18,880 nucleotides of DNA from Amoeboradix gromovi (lineage: Eukaryota > Sanchytriomycota > Sanchytriomycetes > Sanchytriales > Sanchytriaceae), in contig JADGIF010000119.1 in NCBI GenBank assembly GCA_018985225.1, positions 1 through 18,880 of the forward strand. The letters run 5' to 3'. The number at the start of each line of letters is the position of its first letter. Positions within the stretch are counted from its first letter, which is position 1. Below the pieces are notes generated by a model, which saw nothing but the letters and a program-made list of their open reading frames with translations, ran no database searches and had not been told where the DNA came from. Shown piece by piece: positions 8,455-16,000 of the stretch. The translations under genes were made by a program, and so were the position numbers.

Positions 8455-8930
8455 ATGCTGTACCTATTAGTTACTTATTTAGAATTGATTTGCCACTTGT
8501 GAAAAGGAAGAACATCTAGTATTTAAAGTATTAGAAAAATCTGGAAAAGTCTTGAAATCATACAAAAATCCATACAAATTCGCAATAAATGATTTATTCA
8601 AGAAAATAGTCAAGCTGTTTACTTTCTTTCTGTATCTTCGTACCTCATTCTCTTTGCCAATGTTTTCTTGTACAAGCTGTCTGTGTAATGATTCAATATT
8701 AAGACCCATTCTGACAAAATTTCATCATTTCCTAGTAGATGGAAGAGATGGAAACTACAGCAGGAATCATCTCTATGCCCTGCATCATATTTTAAAATAA
8801 AAGAATAAACGTTATTTCTGTTTGTCCGAGTCCATAGAATATGCAAGACCAGGGAATACTAAAAATATCAAGCTGAAATTGTTATTGATTTATTGTAAAA
8901 AACATATTCATCCGGGAAATTAATTTCATG

Positions 8931-9470
8931 CTAGAAAAATACAGTACCAGCAGCACTAATTGCTTCCGCTACTCTTGTTAACATATTAGGATATTTTGCC
9001 TTGAGATTTTCAATCACATCTTTGGTATTGACACCAAATAATTGAGAAATAACGACTCTTGAACCAATTTTTTTTGATCCCACCACCGAGCCTAATAGCG
9101 GAATAGTAATTTTCTGGACAATTTCATTGCACAAGGCAAACCTTAATCTAGAAAAATCTATTTCGGTATTATCATGAGCCTCAGGGCAGCTTAGAAACCT
9201 ATTCTCACAACTACTTACAAAATCGTCAAATTGAGAAACATAAACCTCAATACGAATCCGAGATTCAGATGTTTTAACCAATCTGAGAAATTCAAATAAA
9301 GGACTAAAGAGAGCATTTACATCTTCCTTATTTTTAACTTTATCCTCAGGTAGGCACGTGCTACGACTTTGTACAACTGGTTTGGCCACATGTTCAAAAC
9401 CAGCATCACGCTGTTCCTGTTCCTGTTCCATTAAGGCAAACATTGTCAATATGAAAATAAAACACTTCAT
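8931..9470 (-). CDS. Small secreted protein of unknown function
   Basis: Starting at the ATG at 9470 gives 179 residues beginning MKCFIFILTMFALM, a typical signal peptide. The upstream in-frame ATG at 9536 would bury it, so the internal start is preferred. After the signal comes a QEQEQ run encoded by a (TTCCTG)3 tract (plus-strand 9411-9429), then a mixed helical, charged region with four cysteines (about residues 38, 88, 94 and 114) and a glycine/valine-rich C-terminal third. No family was recognised. AATAAA lies about 40 nt after the TAG stop. It sits directly beside repeat copy 1 in the less conserved half of the window, as lineage-specific secreted proteins often do. Function is unknown; an extracellular role is inferred only from the signal peptide. 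Confidence 0.6.
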   Translation of the reverse strand: MKCFIFILTMFALMEQEQEQRDAGFEHVAKPVVQSRSTCLPEDKVKNKEDVNALFSPLFEFLRLVKTSESRIRIEVYVSQFDDFVSSCENRFLSCPEAHDNTEIDFSRLRFALCNEIVQKITIPLLGSVVGSKKIGSRVVISQLFGVNTKDVIENLKAKYPNMLTRVAEAISAAGTVFF

Positions 9471-9901
9471 GGAAAAGGAGTCTATCGTTGAGTGTTTAAA
9501 GGAGAGATATGATGGCACAATTTCAGAAAACGTCATGAGTACAACTCAAGGATATCACCTATTATAATGACTTCTTATAGTTGCCTATTTAGGCTTTTTA
9601 ATTCGAACTTTATTGTTCATTCGCGATGAGATAAATATTTGCGACATTCTTTACCTTGTGCGCAGAGTTGTACTGATCAATGCTAACTTTATTCCATCAA
9701 TTTGGGACTTTTTGTCCATTATAATATCTGTAGAGCACTCAGTTAGAGGCAGCTAAATATTCGGAATGGAAACCCTTGTAAGGTACGTTATATTCAGGTA
9801 ATTTTAAGCCGCGTTTTGATATCAAGACGCTAAGAAACTCCTGAAATTCAATGTTTCTTAATTTGCGTTCTATAAGAAGCTGATTGTTGATAAACAATAA
9901 T
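9471..9901. other. Spacer between the secreted-protein gene and the LRR gene, with an overlapping short frame
   Basis: Mostly AT-rich non-coding sequence. A 61-codon minus-strand frame (9739-9924) overlaps the last 23 bases of the LRR gene in another frame. It could be a frame-shifted or spliced extension of that gene. The AATAAA that overlaps the LRR stop matches the way neighbouring genes end, so I treat it as probably non-coding. Confidence 0.4.
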
Positions 9902-10378
9902 TTATTTTGGCGGATTACATTCATTGCAGATATAATCTATCAGTTCTTGTTTCTCCGAGACATTAACATGTCTAATCAATAGTTTTATTGATGCAACAAT
10001 GTCACTGCATTTGTTACTCTTTTCATCTTTGGAAAACCTAACCTGATTGGAATATCGAATGTTGCTGCAGTTAAGATTCACTATACTATGCTTAACATTT
10101 TTAATTAAATTCCAACTAATGTCTAATAATCTCAAGTTTTTCAAATTATATAGGTCTCTTATCTCTCTGATACGATTGTGCTGCAAATATAGCTCGTTTA
10201 ACTGTGTCAAATATTTCAGCACCTTGATGTTTGCAATTTTGTTAAAACTGAGATTCAAAATAGTTAGCATCGGGAAATACTGAATATTATCAATTGATTC
10301 TAGTGACATGCTGTTCAAGTTTAACTCCACGAGATTGGGATAATTACTGTTACGCTGAAGAACTTTGAGTTTTAGCAT
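9902..10378 (-). CDS. Leucine-rich repeat protein (SDS22-like repeats)
   Basis: A 158-residue protein with about four tandem LRRs of ~22 residues in the first two thirds: NLVELNLN, MLTILNLSFNKI, QLNELYLQHNRI and NLRLLDISWNLI. They are of the SDS22 type (LxxLxLxxNxI). This class mediates protein-protein contacts and is frequent in phosphatase regulators and flagellar proteins. The C-terminal third is charged and ends in a short helical segment with two Cys. There is no signal peptide, so it is probably cytosolic. The stop TAA overlaps AATAAA. The start is uncertain: a 20-base GT...AG segment (10363-10382) spans the ATG and could be a mini-intron joining an upstream exon. A specific orthologue could not be named. 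Confidence 0.65.
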   Translation of the reverse strand: MLKLKVLQRNSNYPNLVELNLNSMSLESIDNIQYFPMLTILNLSFNKIANIKVLKYLTQLNELYLQHNRIREIRDLYNLKNLRLLDISWNLIKNVKHSIVNLNCSNIRYSNQVRFSKDEKSNKCSDIVASIKLLIRHVNVSEKQELIDYICNECNPPK

Positions 10379-10763
10379 TCACAAAGCAGGGCTAGCCGTG
10401 CATCTGAATCTAAAATTCTCCAGTTTCTCCAAAAATTGCGTCACTTTGGAAATAAAAACAACTTTGGTATGGTCAATTTAGCTTGTTTTTAACTAACTCA
10501 ATTTTAGCCACCTTGTAAACATCTCGATGCTCCTGCAGATGGCCAGAATAGGTACTAGATAATGAAGTATATCGAATTTTATATCATATGCCATATTAAA
10601 ATTCAATAGTAGGATGTGAATTAATGGGTGCCTATTATTATAACTTTGTGAGAGCTCTCGATTTTAATTCATAAAACAAAAAACTTAAAAGAATTTCATA
10701 ATCAACTCTTAACAAATAATTTCATGGCGCTAAAAAATTATTTACACTTTAAATTGCATCTGT
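10379..10763. other. Intergenic region between the LRR and PBDC1-like genes
   Basis: AT-rich. On the minus strand, short open stretches at about 10480-10550 (reading ...VAKIELVKNKLN) and 10383-10440 could be upstream exons of the LRR gene, but there are no decisive splice signals. Nothing else was recognised. Confidence 0.35.
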
Positions 10764-11201
10764 TTACTGCTTTTTACAATAAGTATCATTTAACTTTTCG
10801 ATATTGCGAGTTATCTCGACAGCGAGAAATTGAATTCTCAATACGAATAATGTATTTTCCTCAGTATATCCTTTTGTGCAGTCAATTCGAACTAATGATC
10901 CAAAGTTGTACTCATTCACTTTTTCAAACAACTTTATAAAATCTCTCCACTTTAGTTTATATTCTTCTGCCTTGAACCATTTTGGATCTAGAATATCCAC
11001 ATTCATTTCAAACGTTTCTTTGAATGCTTCGTAAATTTCTTGATCCCATTTGGTTAACTTCAGACTACTTCCCTTAATTGCACTAATTAAGTTCTCATAA
11101 GTTTCCGCATGATGAAGTGCTTTTACTGCCCATTGCTTCTCTATATCTCCTAAGTTTCCCAATTTTTCAGCGTATTCTTCCACTTGATTTTTCGACGACA
11201 T
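10764..11201 (-). CDS. PBDC1 / YPL225W-family eEF1A chaperone (polysaccharide biosynthesis domain-containing protein 1)
   Basis: 145 residues from the ATG at 11201, almost the same as yeast YPL225W (146). The upstream ATG at 11240 would add 13 residues absent from the family. Conserved blocks are EKQWAVKALHHAETYENLI (21-39), LKLTKWDQEIYEAF (47-60), LDPKWFK (71-77), KWRDF (84-88), YNFGSLVRIDCTKGYTEENT (98-117) and RIQFLAVEITRN (122-133). Despite the name, the yeast protein has been shown to be a dedicated co-translational chaperone for elongation factor eEF1A, and the conserved GYTEENT and RIQF blocks are characteristic. It is cytosolic, a single exon and apparently intact. It lies among repeat copies but is a conserved gene. 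Confidence 0.92.
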   Translation of the reverse strand: MSSKNQVEEYAEKLGNLGDIEKQWAVKALHHAETYENLISAIKGSSLKLTKWDQEIYEAFKETFEMNVDILDPKWFKAEEYKLKWRDFIKLFEKVNEYNFGSLVRIDCTKGYTEENTLFVLRIQFLAVEITRNIEKLNDTYCKKQ

Positions 11202-11423
11202 TTGTTTCTCCCTTGGACAGACTTTTGCGAAATGTGCCAAACTGCAAGCCGGGGATGCCCCGAGACTGTCTCATAACTGCAGGCAGTTGAGGTTAGACGC
11301 TGCAAACTAGGATTTTCATGCATGCTTAAGTAAGTGCACAGCATTTCCTTTGCTCATAGCAGTACTCTTTTTTGATCAAAAGACTTTATTTTTTGAACGT
11401 CCATAACTGTTGACCAACTACTT
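11202..11423. other. Spacer between the PBDC1-like gene and repeat copy 2
   Basis: Holds the promoter of the PBDC1-like gene on the minus strand. A short GC-rich palindromic patch (CGGGGATGCCCCG) occurs near 11253. No gene was seen. Confidence 0.4.
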
Positions 11424-12043
11424 TTTAGAAGTCCTGATTTCCGAGAAAATCGAGAATTTTCACAGAGAAACTAGCAACGCTAGATACTCCGTTACAGTGA
11501 TAGCTCACGCTTGCACTACCCTGAGGCGGGATTGAATAAGGGTGTACATATTTGATGTATATTTTCCTTGCTGCCATGTGGTCTCTATCTATCTTCAAAT
11601 GACACTTTGTACAGGTTCAGGTTTCTAAGCTGGTGTCTTAAGGCTGCCATAGCTTGTGCATCTCTGACTAGTAAATGATTAATTACAGTCGATTACCGTC
11701 TTTACTCTTTGTTTACATTTAAACTTCAAGCGTTCCTTGAATGCGTAATGGGACATTGTAGCCATGTTTCTTGCGACCTTGCTCGACAAGCTACTTATCA
11801 TTTGACTAGTATTAGACGATGGCAAGTAAATAAGATCATATGTCTTTGTATGATGTACCTGCTAGTTATTTCTTTAGATTTGACATATTCAGGATTACAT
11901 CCATTAATTCCATTTACCGCTTGCGAAAGGAAGAATATCGAGTGTTTGAGCTATTAGAAAAATCTGGAAAGTCTTGAAATTATACAAAAATGGATACAAA
12001 TTCGCGATAAATGATTTATTCAAGAGAACAATCGAGCTGTTTA
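11424..12043 (-). repeat. Dispersed Fanzor/TnpB-derived repeat, copy 2
   Basis: Second direct copy of the ~0.6 kb unit, about 3.4 kb from copy 1 and in the same orientation. It is full length compared with copy 3. Its right edge (ATGATTTATTCAAGAGAAC...GAGCTGTTT) may extend some 20 nt further in common with copy 1. The hairpin in the conserved tail is GTGA-GCTA-TCAC (11497-11508), with stem kept and loop changed, followed by a CTAGC-GTT-GCTAG hairpin (11470-11483 region). Confidence 0.87.
11521..11850 (-). pseudogene. Decayed C-terminal fragment of a TnpB/Fanzor-type nuclease, copy 2
   Basis: Same landmarks as copy 1: LPSSNTSQM, SSLSSKVARNMATMSHYAFKERL, VKTVIDCN followed by a stop, SFTSQ, and then a degraded first Cys pair (RCTSYG). 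A 1-nt frameshift leads into an intact second pair TCTKCH and IDRDHMAAR. Here the catalytic DRD is kept but the frame is broken at least three times. A stop equivalent to the one in copies 1 and 3 lies between the two Cys pairs. The SSLSS segment missing from copy 1 is present, so copies 2 and 3 are nearer the ancestral form in this segment. Confidence 0.8.
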
Positions 12044-12598
12044 TTTCATACTGTGTATATCTGCTGAAATAAGCTGAATCGACTGTCCAGTAAACGAATT
12101 TGTCCTTTAATTACCATTTGCCTTTTTTCATGAAGCGAAAATTAGGAACACTGGACCTGTTTCCAATTCATGATGCTCATGTCAATCTCCTATCGTATTC
12201 AGAGGAAGAACAAGCGTGAAGTGCACAAGAGCTATGACAGCTTAAGTAAAACCATTTTCCTATCCTATAGTATAATATTCAGGAATTCATATTTTATCAT
12301 GCACCCATAACGTCCAGGTTGCGTGTTGGTTCCAGTGTTAAAGACCATTTGAGTTTAAATATGGTCCACAAACATTATCCAGCAGCAATAACACAAGTGT
12401 TAAGACTCACCTTATCATTTGCTAATAGATTAGACCCTTATTACAACTCTGGCACGTGATTAAAAATTGCAAGTTCTTACTATTTGAATATTACTCTCTA
12501 ATATTTTGTAATTCGTTATCATTCGCCACTGAACTCCCTCTTCAAACCCGTTTTCACGTACTCATGTTGCCCATATTTTGCCAAACTTAGGAGAAAAC
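12044..12598. other. Intergenic region between repeat copy 2 and the F-box-like gene
   Basis: About 550 bases without a convincing gene. A 29-codon plus-strand ORF (12130-12219, MKRKLGTLDLF...) is intact but matches nothing I know. The last part is the promoter region of the F-box-like gene. Confidence 0.4.
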
Positions 12599-13828
12599 AT
12601 GGAATGTGTATGGTTTTTAATTGTACCTCTTTGTGACGATTTGAAATCTCTGAGACTCGTAAATAAGTCTTTGAAGAAAGCAGTTGATCCACTTTTATTT
12701 CGCAAAGCAACCGTTGACATTGAGTTTTCCGCTATTCTCAAATACAAGGAGTATATCCGGGATTTAACACTTGTAATTCAAAAGAATACAGAATTAGATG
12801 CTGTTGAATTTCTAAAAGACATGCAGCTGAATTCTTTTCATCTCAATGGAAAGAATTACCCTAAAAAGAAGACAATTAGAATTCCAAAGAAATTGGCTCA
12901 TAAAATTGGCTTGATGCTGTATGATAAATCACTAGATAACATGTCTTGCGTATTTAACAACCTCTTGTGTTGGATGCAGGACGTTAAGATTCATCATGTT
13001 AATCTCTACAATTGGACTAAAGATGTTTTGGCAGTGAAAAATCATTCGTCACTCTGCTCAATGTCTTTACATAACCTGGACTGCTTTAGTCATTTTGAAG
13101 AACTGCCTAATATAACCCATTTAGAACTATTAAACTTTAAAGCTTCTAGTCGCACTTTAAAACCCATGGCTCGTACTTTTGCAGAAGTTGACAGTTTGGT
13201 CATTAAAGTCCCAAATTCAATTCATGTTCGAGATTATGATTTTGCTTGCTTTCCTAAGCTTAAAAACCTGACTTGCTATCACTGCAGTGCGTATCCAATC
13301 CCAGAAACCTTGGACTACATCGATTTTTACGGTATTTTGTATTGCCAAATTAAATACTTTTTGGCCAAGAAATTAAAAGGACTACAGTTGTTGGTGAAAG
13401 TCAATAATGTCAACGAACTGTTTGATGTTAAAGTAGAACCCATGATCGTCTTTTTAAAGCAGGTTAAACAGTTGGAATATTTCAGTTTGGGGTTTCAAAT
13501 GGAAAATGGGTTAATGTACATATCTGATGCTCCGCATTTGTTTAAACCATTTCTTGAAGAACTAGAAATGGATTGTTATATAAAATGCCAAAGCAAATAT
13601 TCTTTGGCTACAAAATTCGACTCTAACTTGAGCTCCCAGACGTTTTCAAATCTTGGTGCTATATTTAGTGGTCTATTGAAGGATGCTCAGATGATAACAC
13701 AAGAGACAGTTACTGATTTTTTAAAGCCATTTGACATGAACATAAAATCCAACCCTGACACGTTAAATGGAGAAATAGCACTATTTGGAGATAATCCATT
13801 GAATATATACATGGATCAAGAAGAATAA
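12599..13828 (+). CDS. F-box-like / LRR-like protein of unknown function
   Basis: 409 residues from the ATG at 12599; the longer frame from 12578 begins with TTG. The first 40 residues (MECVWFLIVPLCDD-LKSLRLVNKSLKKAVDPLLF) look like a degenerate F-box, which in other proteins binds Skp1 in SCF ubiquitin ligases. The middle has irregular leucine-rich spacing (ITHLELLNF, VDSLVIKV, LKNLTCYHC, LKGLQLLVKV, LEYFSLGF, LEELEMDC), consistent with a variable LRR solenoid that would recognise a substrate. The C-terminus is acidic (MDQEE). Codon use and composition resemble neighbours. AATAAA follows shortly after the stop. Many fungi have expanded families of such F-box/LRR proteins; no orthologue is claimed. 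Confidence 0.6.
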   Translation: MECVWFLIVPLCDDLKSLRLVNKSLKKAVDPLLFRKATVDIEFSAILKYKEYIRDLTLVIQKNTELDAVEFLKDMQLNSFHLNGKNYPKKKTIRIPKKLAHKIGLMLYDKSLDNMSCVFNNLLCWMQDVKIHHVNLYNWTKDVLAVKNHSSLCSMSLHNLDCFSHFEELPNITHLELLNFKASSRTLKPMARTFAEVDSLVIKVPNSIHVRDYDFACFPKLKNLTCYHCSAYPIPETLDYIDFYGILYCQIKYFLAKKLKGLQLLVKVNNVNELFDVKVEPMIVFLKQVKQLEYFSLGFQMENGLMYISDAPHLFKPFLEELEMDCYIKCQSKYSLATKFDSNLSSQTFSNLGAIFSGLLKDAQMITQETVTDFLKPFDMNIKSNPDTLNGEIALFGDNPLNIYMDQEE

Positions 13829-13923
13829 GTGCAAATAAACTGTTTATTTTTACTATTAAAACTTGCATTTTTAGCATCTTTTTAATTTCGCAAGCCTTTG
13901 TAACGACCGAGAAACAGCAAAAG

Positions 13924-13992
13924 CACCAATCACTTGATTTTAATATGGCTGTGATAGATACTTAAGGCTAGTTAGAAACCAATAGATTGGAA
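13924..13992 (+). promoter_or_regulatory. Upstream element shared with the second paralogue (CACCAATCAC at -69)
   Basis: CACCAATCAC (13924-13933) begins exactly 69 bases before the ATG of the first small gene. The same ten bases begin exactly 69 bases before the ATG of the second (14916-14925). AT(A)NTTAAG follows at about the same spacing in both. It contains CCAAT. The rest of the upstream sequence has diverged, so this looks like a retained regulatory site. Confidence 0.5.
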
Positions 13993-14337
13993 ATGTTTTT
14001 ATGGAGTTTATTGAATGCCATAAAATGTGATTTCTACCAAAATCCAGCTAGCTCCAGAATAAACATCATGTTCACACCATTTTTCATAAACAAGTTGTTG
14101 GGTTCAACCATTGGAATACGATCGAATTGTAACGGAAATGTGAAGTCGCAAAACATCTACCTCAATCTTAAAGGTCAGCTAATTTCGATTCCTAGTTGCC
14201 AGAATCTATGGAGTATTGATATTGCATCTAATGTGAATCTTGGGGACTGGAAAGCATGTGTAAACAATGGATACCAGAACAGTCAGGTTGTATTAAGCGT
14301 AGCATCAGATGCTGAGTATGCCGTAGCATCTCCATAA
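13993..14337 (+). CDS. Small Cys-containing, probably secreted protein, paralogue A
   Basis: 114 residues from the ATG at 13993; a longer frame would start with TTG at 13987. It is about 65% identical, with no gaps, to the gene at 14985-15329, which has the same length. It has a short hydrophobic N-terminus (MFLWSLLNAIKC) and four cysteines shared by both paralogues, in IKC, SNCNGN, IPSC and WKAC. The middle alternates hydrophobic and polar residues (INIMFTPFF, GIRSNCNGNVK, IDIASNV, GDWKAC, VVLSVASD), suggesting a small beta-rich fold with two disulfides. No family was recognised. The hydrophobic stretch is shorter than a classic signal peptide, so secretion is likely but not certain. Confidence 0.65.
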   Translation: MFLWSLLNAIKCDFYQNPASSRINIMFTPFFINKLLGSTIGIRSNCNGNVKSQNIYLNLKGQLISIPSCQNLWSIDIASNVNLGDWKACVNNGYQNSQVVLSVASDAEYAVASP

Positions 14338-14984
14338 ACAGAGTAAATAAATCATTTGAAATCATTATTGAATCCACATAGAAGCTAATGGAATTTAAAT
14401 GTCAGATCGGCCCGCAGATCTTACAAAAACCTTTATCTAGAGAAAAAAGATCCCAGTTCAGGAAAAAGGAAGTAACAAATATTGCAATAGATACCAAGTG
14501 ATAAATGCTTACAAGCGTGCACATAGTTCCAAGTCGGACTGTCAACCTTTGCAAATTCATCAGTGACAAATTTTAAGCCTGCGCCTTTGGATACTGAATC
14601 TATTTATTATGGAATTGATGTGATCTATGAGCACCACGATGCTAGATTAGGTTTAAAGCAAGCAACTGGATGACATGTACAGCTGCGTCCAGAAAGAGTG
14701 CGCCGCTACCTTGCAATTGCTCATCTTCGCAGAAACATAAAGCAATTATAACACTGCGTATGGTCGGCCTCGTTTTCATCGGGATGTGATCACCATCAGG
14801 TAATAAGTTTCATAAGGATTAAAGCACTAATCACGCCCTTAGTATTCTAGCATCAGCCATCTTATTGCATTTGGCACCAGTTCTTGATTCAATTAAACTT
14901 GAATATTGATCAAATCACCAATCACGAGTATGCAATTTAATTAAAAAAATATTTAAGAGAGAAAGCACTTCATCTCAAAATAGA
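14338..14984. other. Spacer between the two paralogues
   Basis: About 650 bases with no recognisable gene or third paralogue copy. The final 70 bases hold the shared CACCAATCAC element. An AATAAA lies just after the first paralogue. Confidence 0.45.
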
Positions 14985-15329
14985 ATGATTCTGGTAAGTG
15001 CACTTTATGCAATCACATGCGAGTTTAATTTGAACTCGGCAAGCGCAAACATAAACATCATGTTCACACCATTTTTTGTGCAAAAGTTAGAAGGCGCAAA
15101 CGTGGGAATAAGATCCAACTGCAACGGAAACGTAAAAACACAGCACATCTCTTTGAGTTTAAAAGGACAGGTTATAACCATTCCTAGCTGTTCTTGGCTA
15201 TCAAGAATCGATATCGCTTCAAATGTGTACAAAGGCGACTGGAAAGCATGTATGAAAAATTCATTTCAAGGTGACCAAGTCGTGTTAAACGTAGCATCTG
15301 ACTTGGAGTACACTGTAGCCACCACGTAA
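14985..15329 (+). CDS. Small Cys-containing, probably secreted protein, paralogue B
   Basis: 114 residues beginning MILVSALYAITC, the partner of the gene at 13993-14337. The most conserved stretches are INIMFTPFF, GIRSNCNGNVK, IDIASNV, GDWKAC and QVVL-VASD. The differences are scattered and often conservative, as expected of two genes both under protein-level selection. GTAAGT occurs within codons 4-5 but the paralogue lacks it, so it is read as coding. The pair lies in the same direction about 650 bases apart, most simply a tandem duplication. Repeat copy 3 begins about 50 bases after its stop. Function is unknown. Confidence 0.65.
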   Translation: MILVSALYAITCEFNLNSASANINIMFTPFFVQKLEGANVGIRSNCNGNVKTQHISLSLKGQVITIPSCSWLSRIDIASNVYKGDWKACMKNSFQGDQVVLNVASDLEYTVATT

Positions 15330-15382
15330 AAATAGAATTTGTAAAAGTAAATGAAATAAAATCAAGTTGTTACATTCTACTT

Positions 15383-16000
15383 GTTAAAAGACCTGATTTC
15401 CGAGAAAATTGAGAATTTCCACAGAGAAACTAATGCTAGATCTCCGTTACAGTGATCGCTCACGCTTTCACTACCCTGAGGCGGGATTGAATAAGGATGC
15501 ATATACTTGATGTATATGTTCCTTGCTGCCATATGGTCTCTATATATCTCCAAATGACACTTTGTACAGGTTTAGGTTTCTAAATTAGTTTTCTTTCGAG
15601 TACCACACCTTGTCCATGTCTGACTAGTAAATGATTCGTTACAATCGATTACCGTAGTTACTCTTTGTTTACATTTAAACTTCAAGCGTTCCTTGAATGC
15701 GTAATTGGACATTGTAGCCATATTTCTTGCGACCTTGCTCGACAAGCTACTTAGCATTTGACTAGTATTAAACGAGGGTAAGTATATCAGATCATATGTC
15801 TTTGTATGCTGTACCTGCTAGTTATTTCTTTAGATTTGACATGTTCAGGATTACATCTATTTACTCCATTTACCATTTGCGAAGAGGAAGAATATTGAGT
15901 GTTTGAGCTATTAGAAAAATCTGGAAAAGTCTTGAAATGATACAAAAACATATACAAATTCACGATAAATGATTTATTCAAGAAAATAGTCAAGCTGCTT
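15383..16000 (-). repeat. Dispersed Fanzor/TnpB-derived repeat, copy 3
   Basis: Third direct copy, about 4 kb from copy 2, nearly the same length as copy 2 (618 against 620). The conserved hairpin GTGA-GCGA-TCAC is at 15452-15463. Just outside the left edge, copies 2 and 3 share a further CTACTT-like stretch, so the true edge may lie about 6-8 nt further out. Confidence 0.88.
15476..15805 (-). pseudogene. Decayed C-terminal fragment of a TnpB/Fanzor-type nuclease, copy 3 (longest open part)
   Basis: The best preserved copy. The frame runs from TKTYDLIYLPSFNTSQM through SSKVARNMATMSNYAFKERL and VIDCNESFTSQT up to NLET, where TAA stops it. After the stop the same frame continues with TCTKCH, IYRDHMAARNIYIKY. 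Defects: the first zinc-ribbon Cys is Trp (TWTRCG), the RuvC-III motif DRD is YRD, and one stop separates the two Cys pairs. The phrase LPSFNTSQM before the R-N-M...Y-F-ERL helix is what IS607-type TnpB and Fanzor proteins show between RuvC-II and the ribbon. The RuvC-I half is missing. Confidence 0.82.

Larger units (their letters stand above)
8041..8621 (-). repeat. Dispersed Fanzor/TnpB-derived repeat, copy 1
   Basis: First of three direct copies of one ~0.6 kb unit (others at about 11424-12043 and 15383-16000). On the plus strand the unit begins with (GT)TAAAAG-(T/A)CCTGATTTCCGAG and ends near GATTTATTCAAG...CAAGCTGTTT. All copies are collinear and share both edges to within a few bases. 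No terminal inverted repeats or obvious target-site duplications were seen. Copy 1 is about 35 nt shorter because of internal deletions, one of them 9 nt. The coding content is on the minus strand. Confidence 0.88.

Noticed and set aside
8290-8502. Plus-strand ORF of 70 codons inside repeat copy 1, with a similar one at 11709-11957 in copy 2
   Set aside because: It recurs in two copies only because the repeat recurs. The biologically meaningful frame is the minus-strand TnpB/Fanzor frame, and the plus frame resembles nothing.
8479-8846. Two overlapping minus-strand ORFs at and beyond the upstream edge of repeat copy 1, considered as more of the nuclease
   Set aside because: They show no RuvC-I or other TnpB motif, and the part beyond 8621 has no counterpart in copies 2 and 3.
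9739-9924. 61-codon minus-strand ORF overlapping the LRR gene end, considered as its C-terminal exon
   Set aside because: No GT...AG removal joins the frames cleanly except an 82-nt segment that deletes good LRR coding sequence. The LRR stop overlaps AATAAA like neighbouring genes. A frameshift remains possible.
11202-11240. Upstream in-frame ATG adding 13 residues to the PBDC1-like protein
   Set aside because: The family starts at about the internal Met, and using it gives the yeast length within one residue.
14994-15000. GTAAGT near the start of paralogue B as a 5' splice site
   Set aside because: The paralogue aligns without gaps across this point and lacks the motif, so the sequence is best read as codons.
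8041-16000. The three repeats as a CRISPR array, or as terminal repeats of one large composite element
   Set aside because: Units are 0.6 kb and 3-4 kb apart with genes between them, all in direct orientation, and without terminal inverted repeats or visible target duplications.
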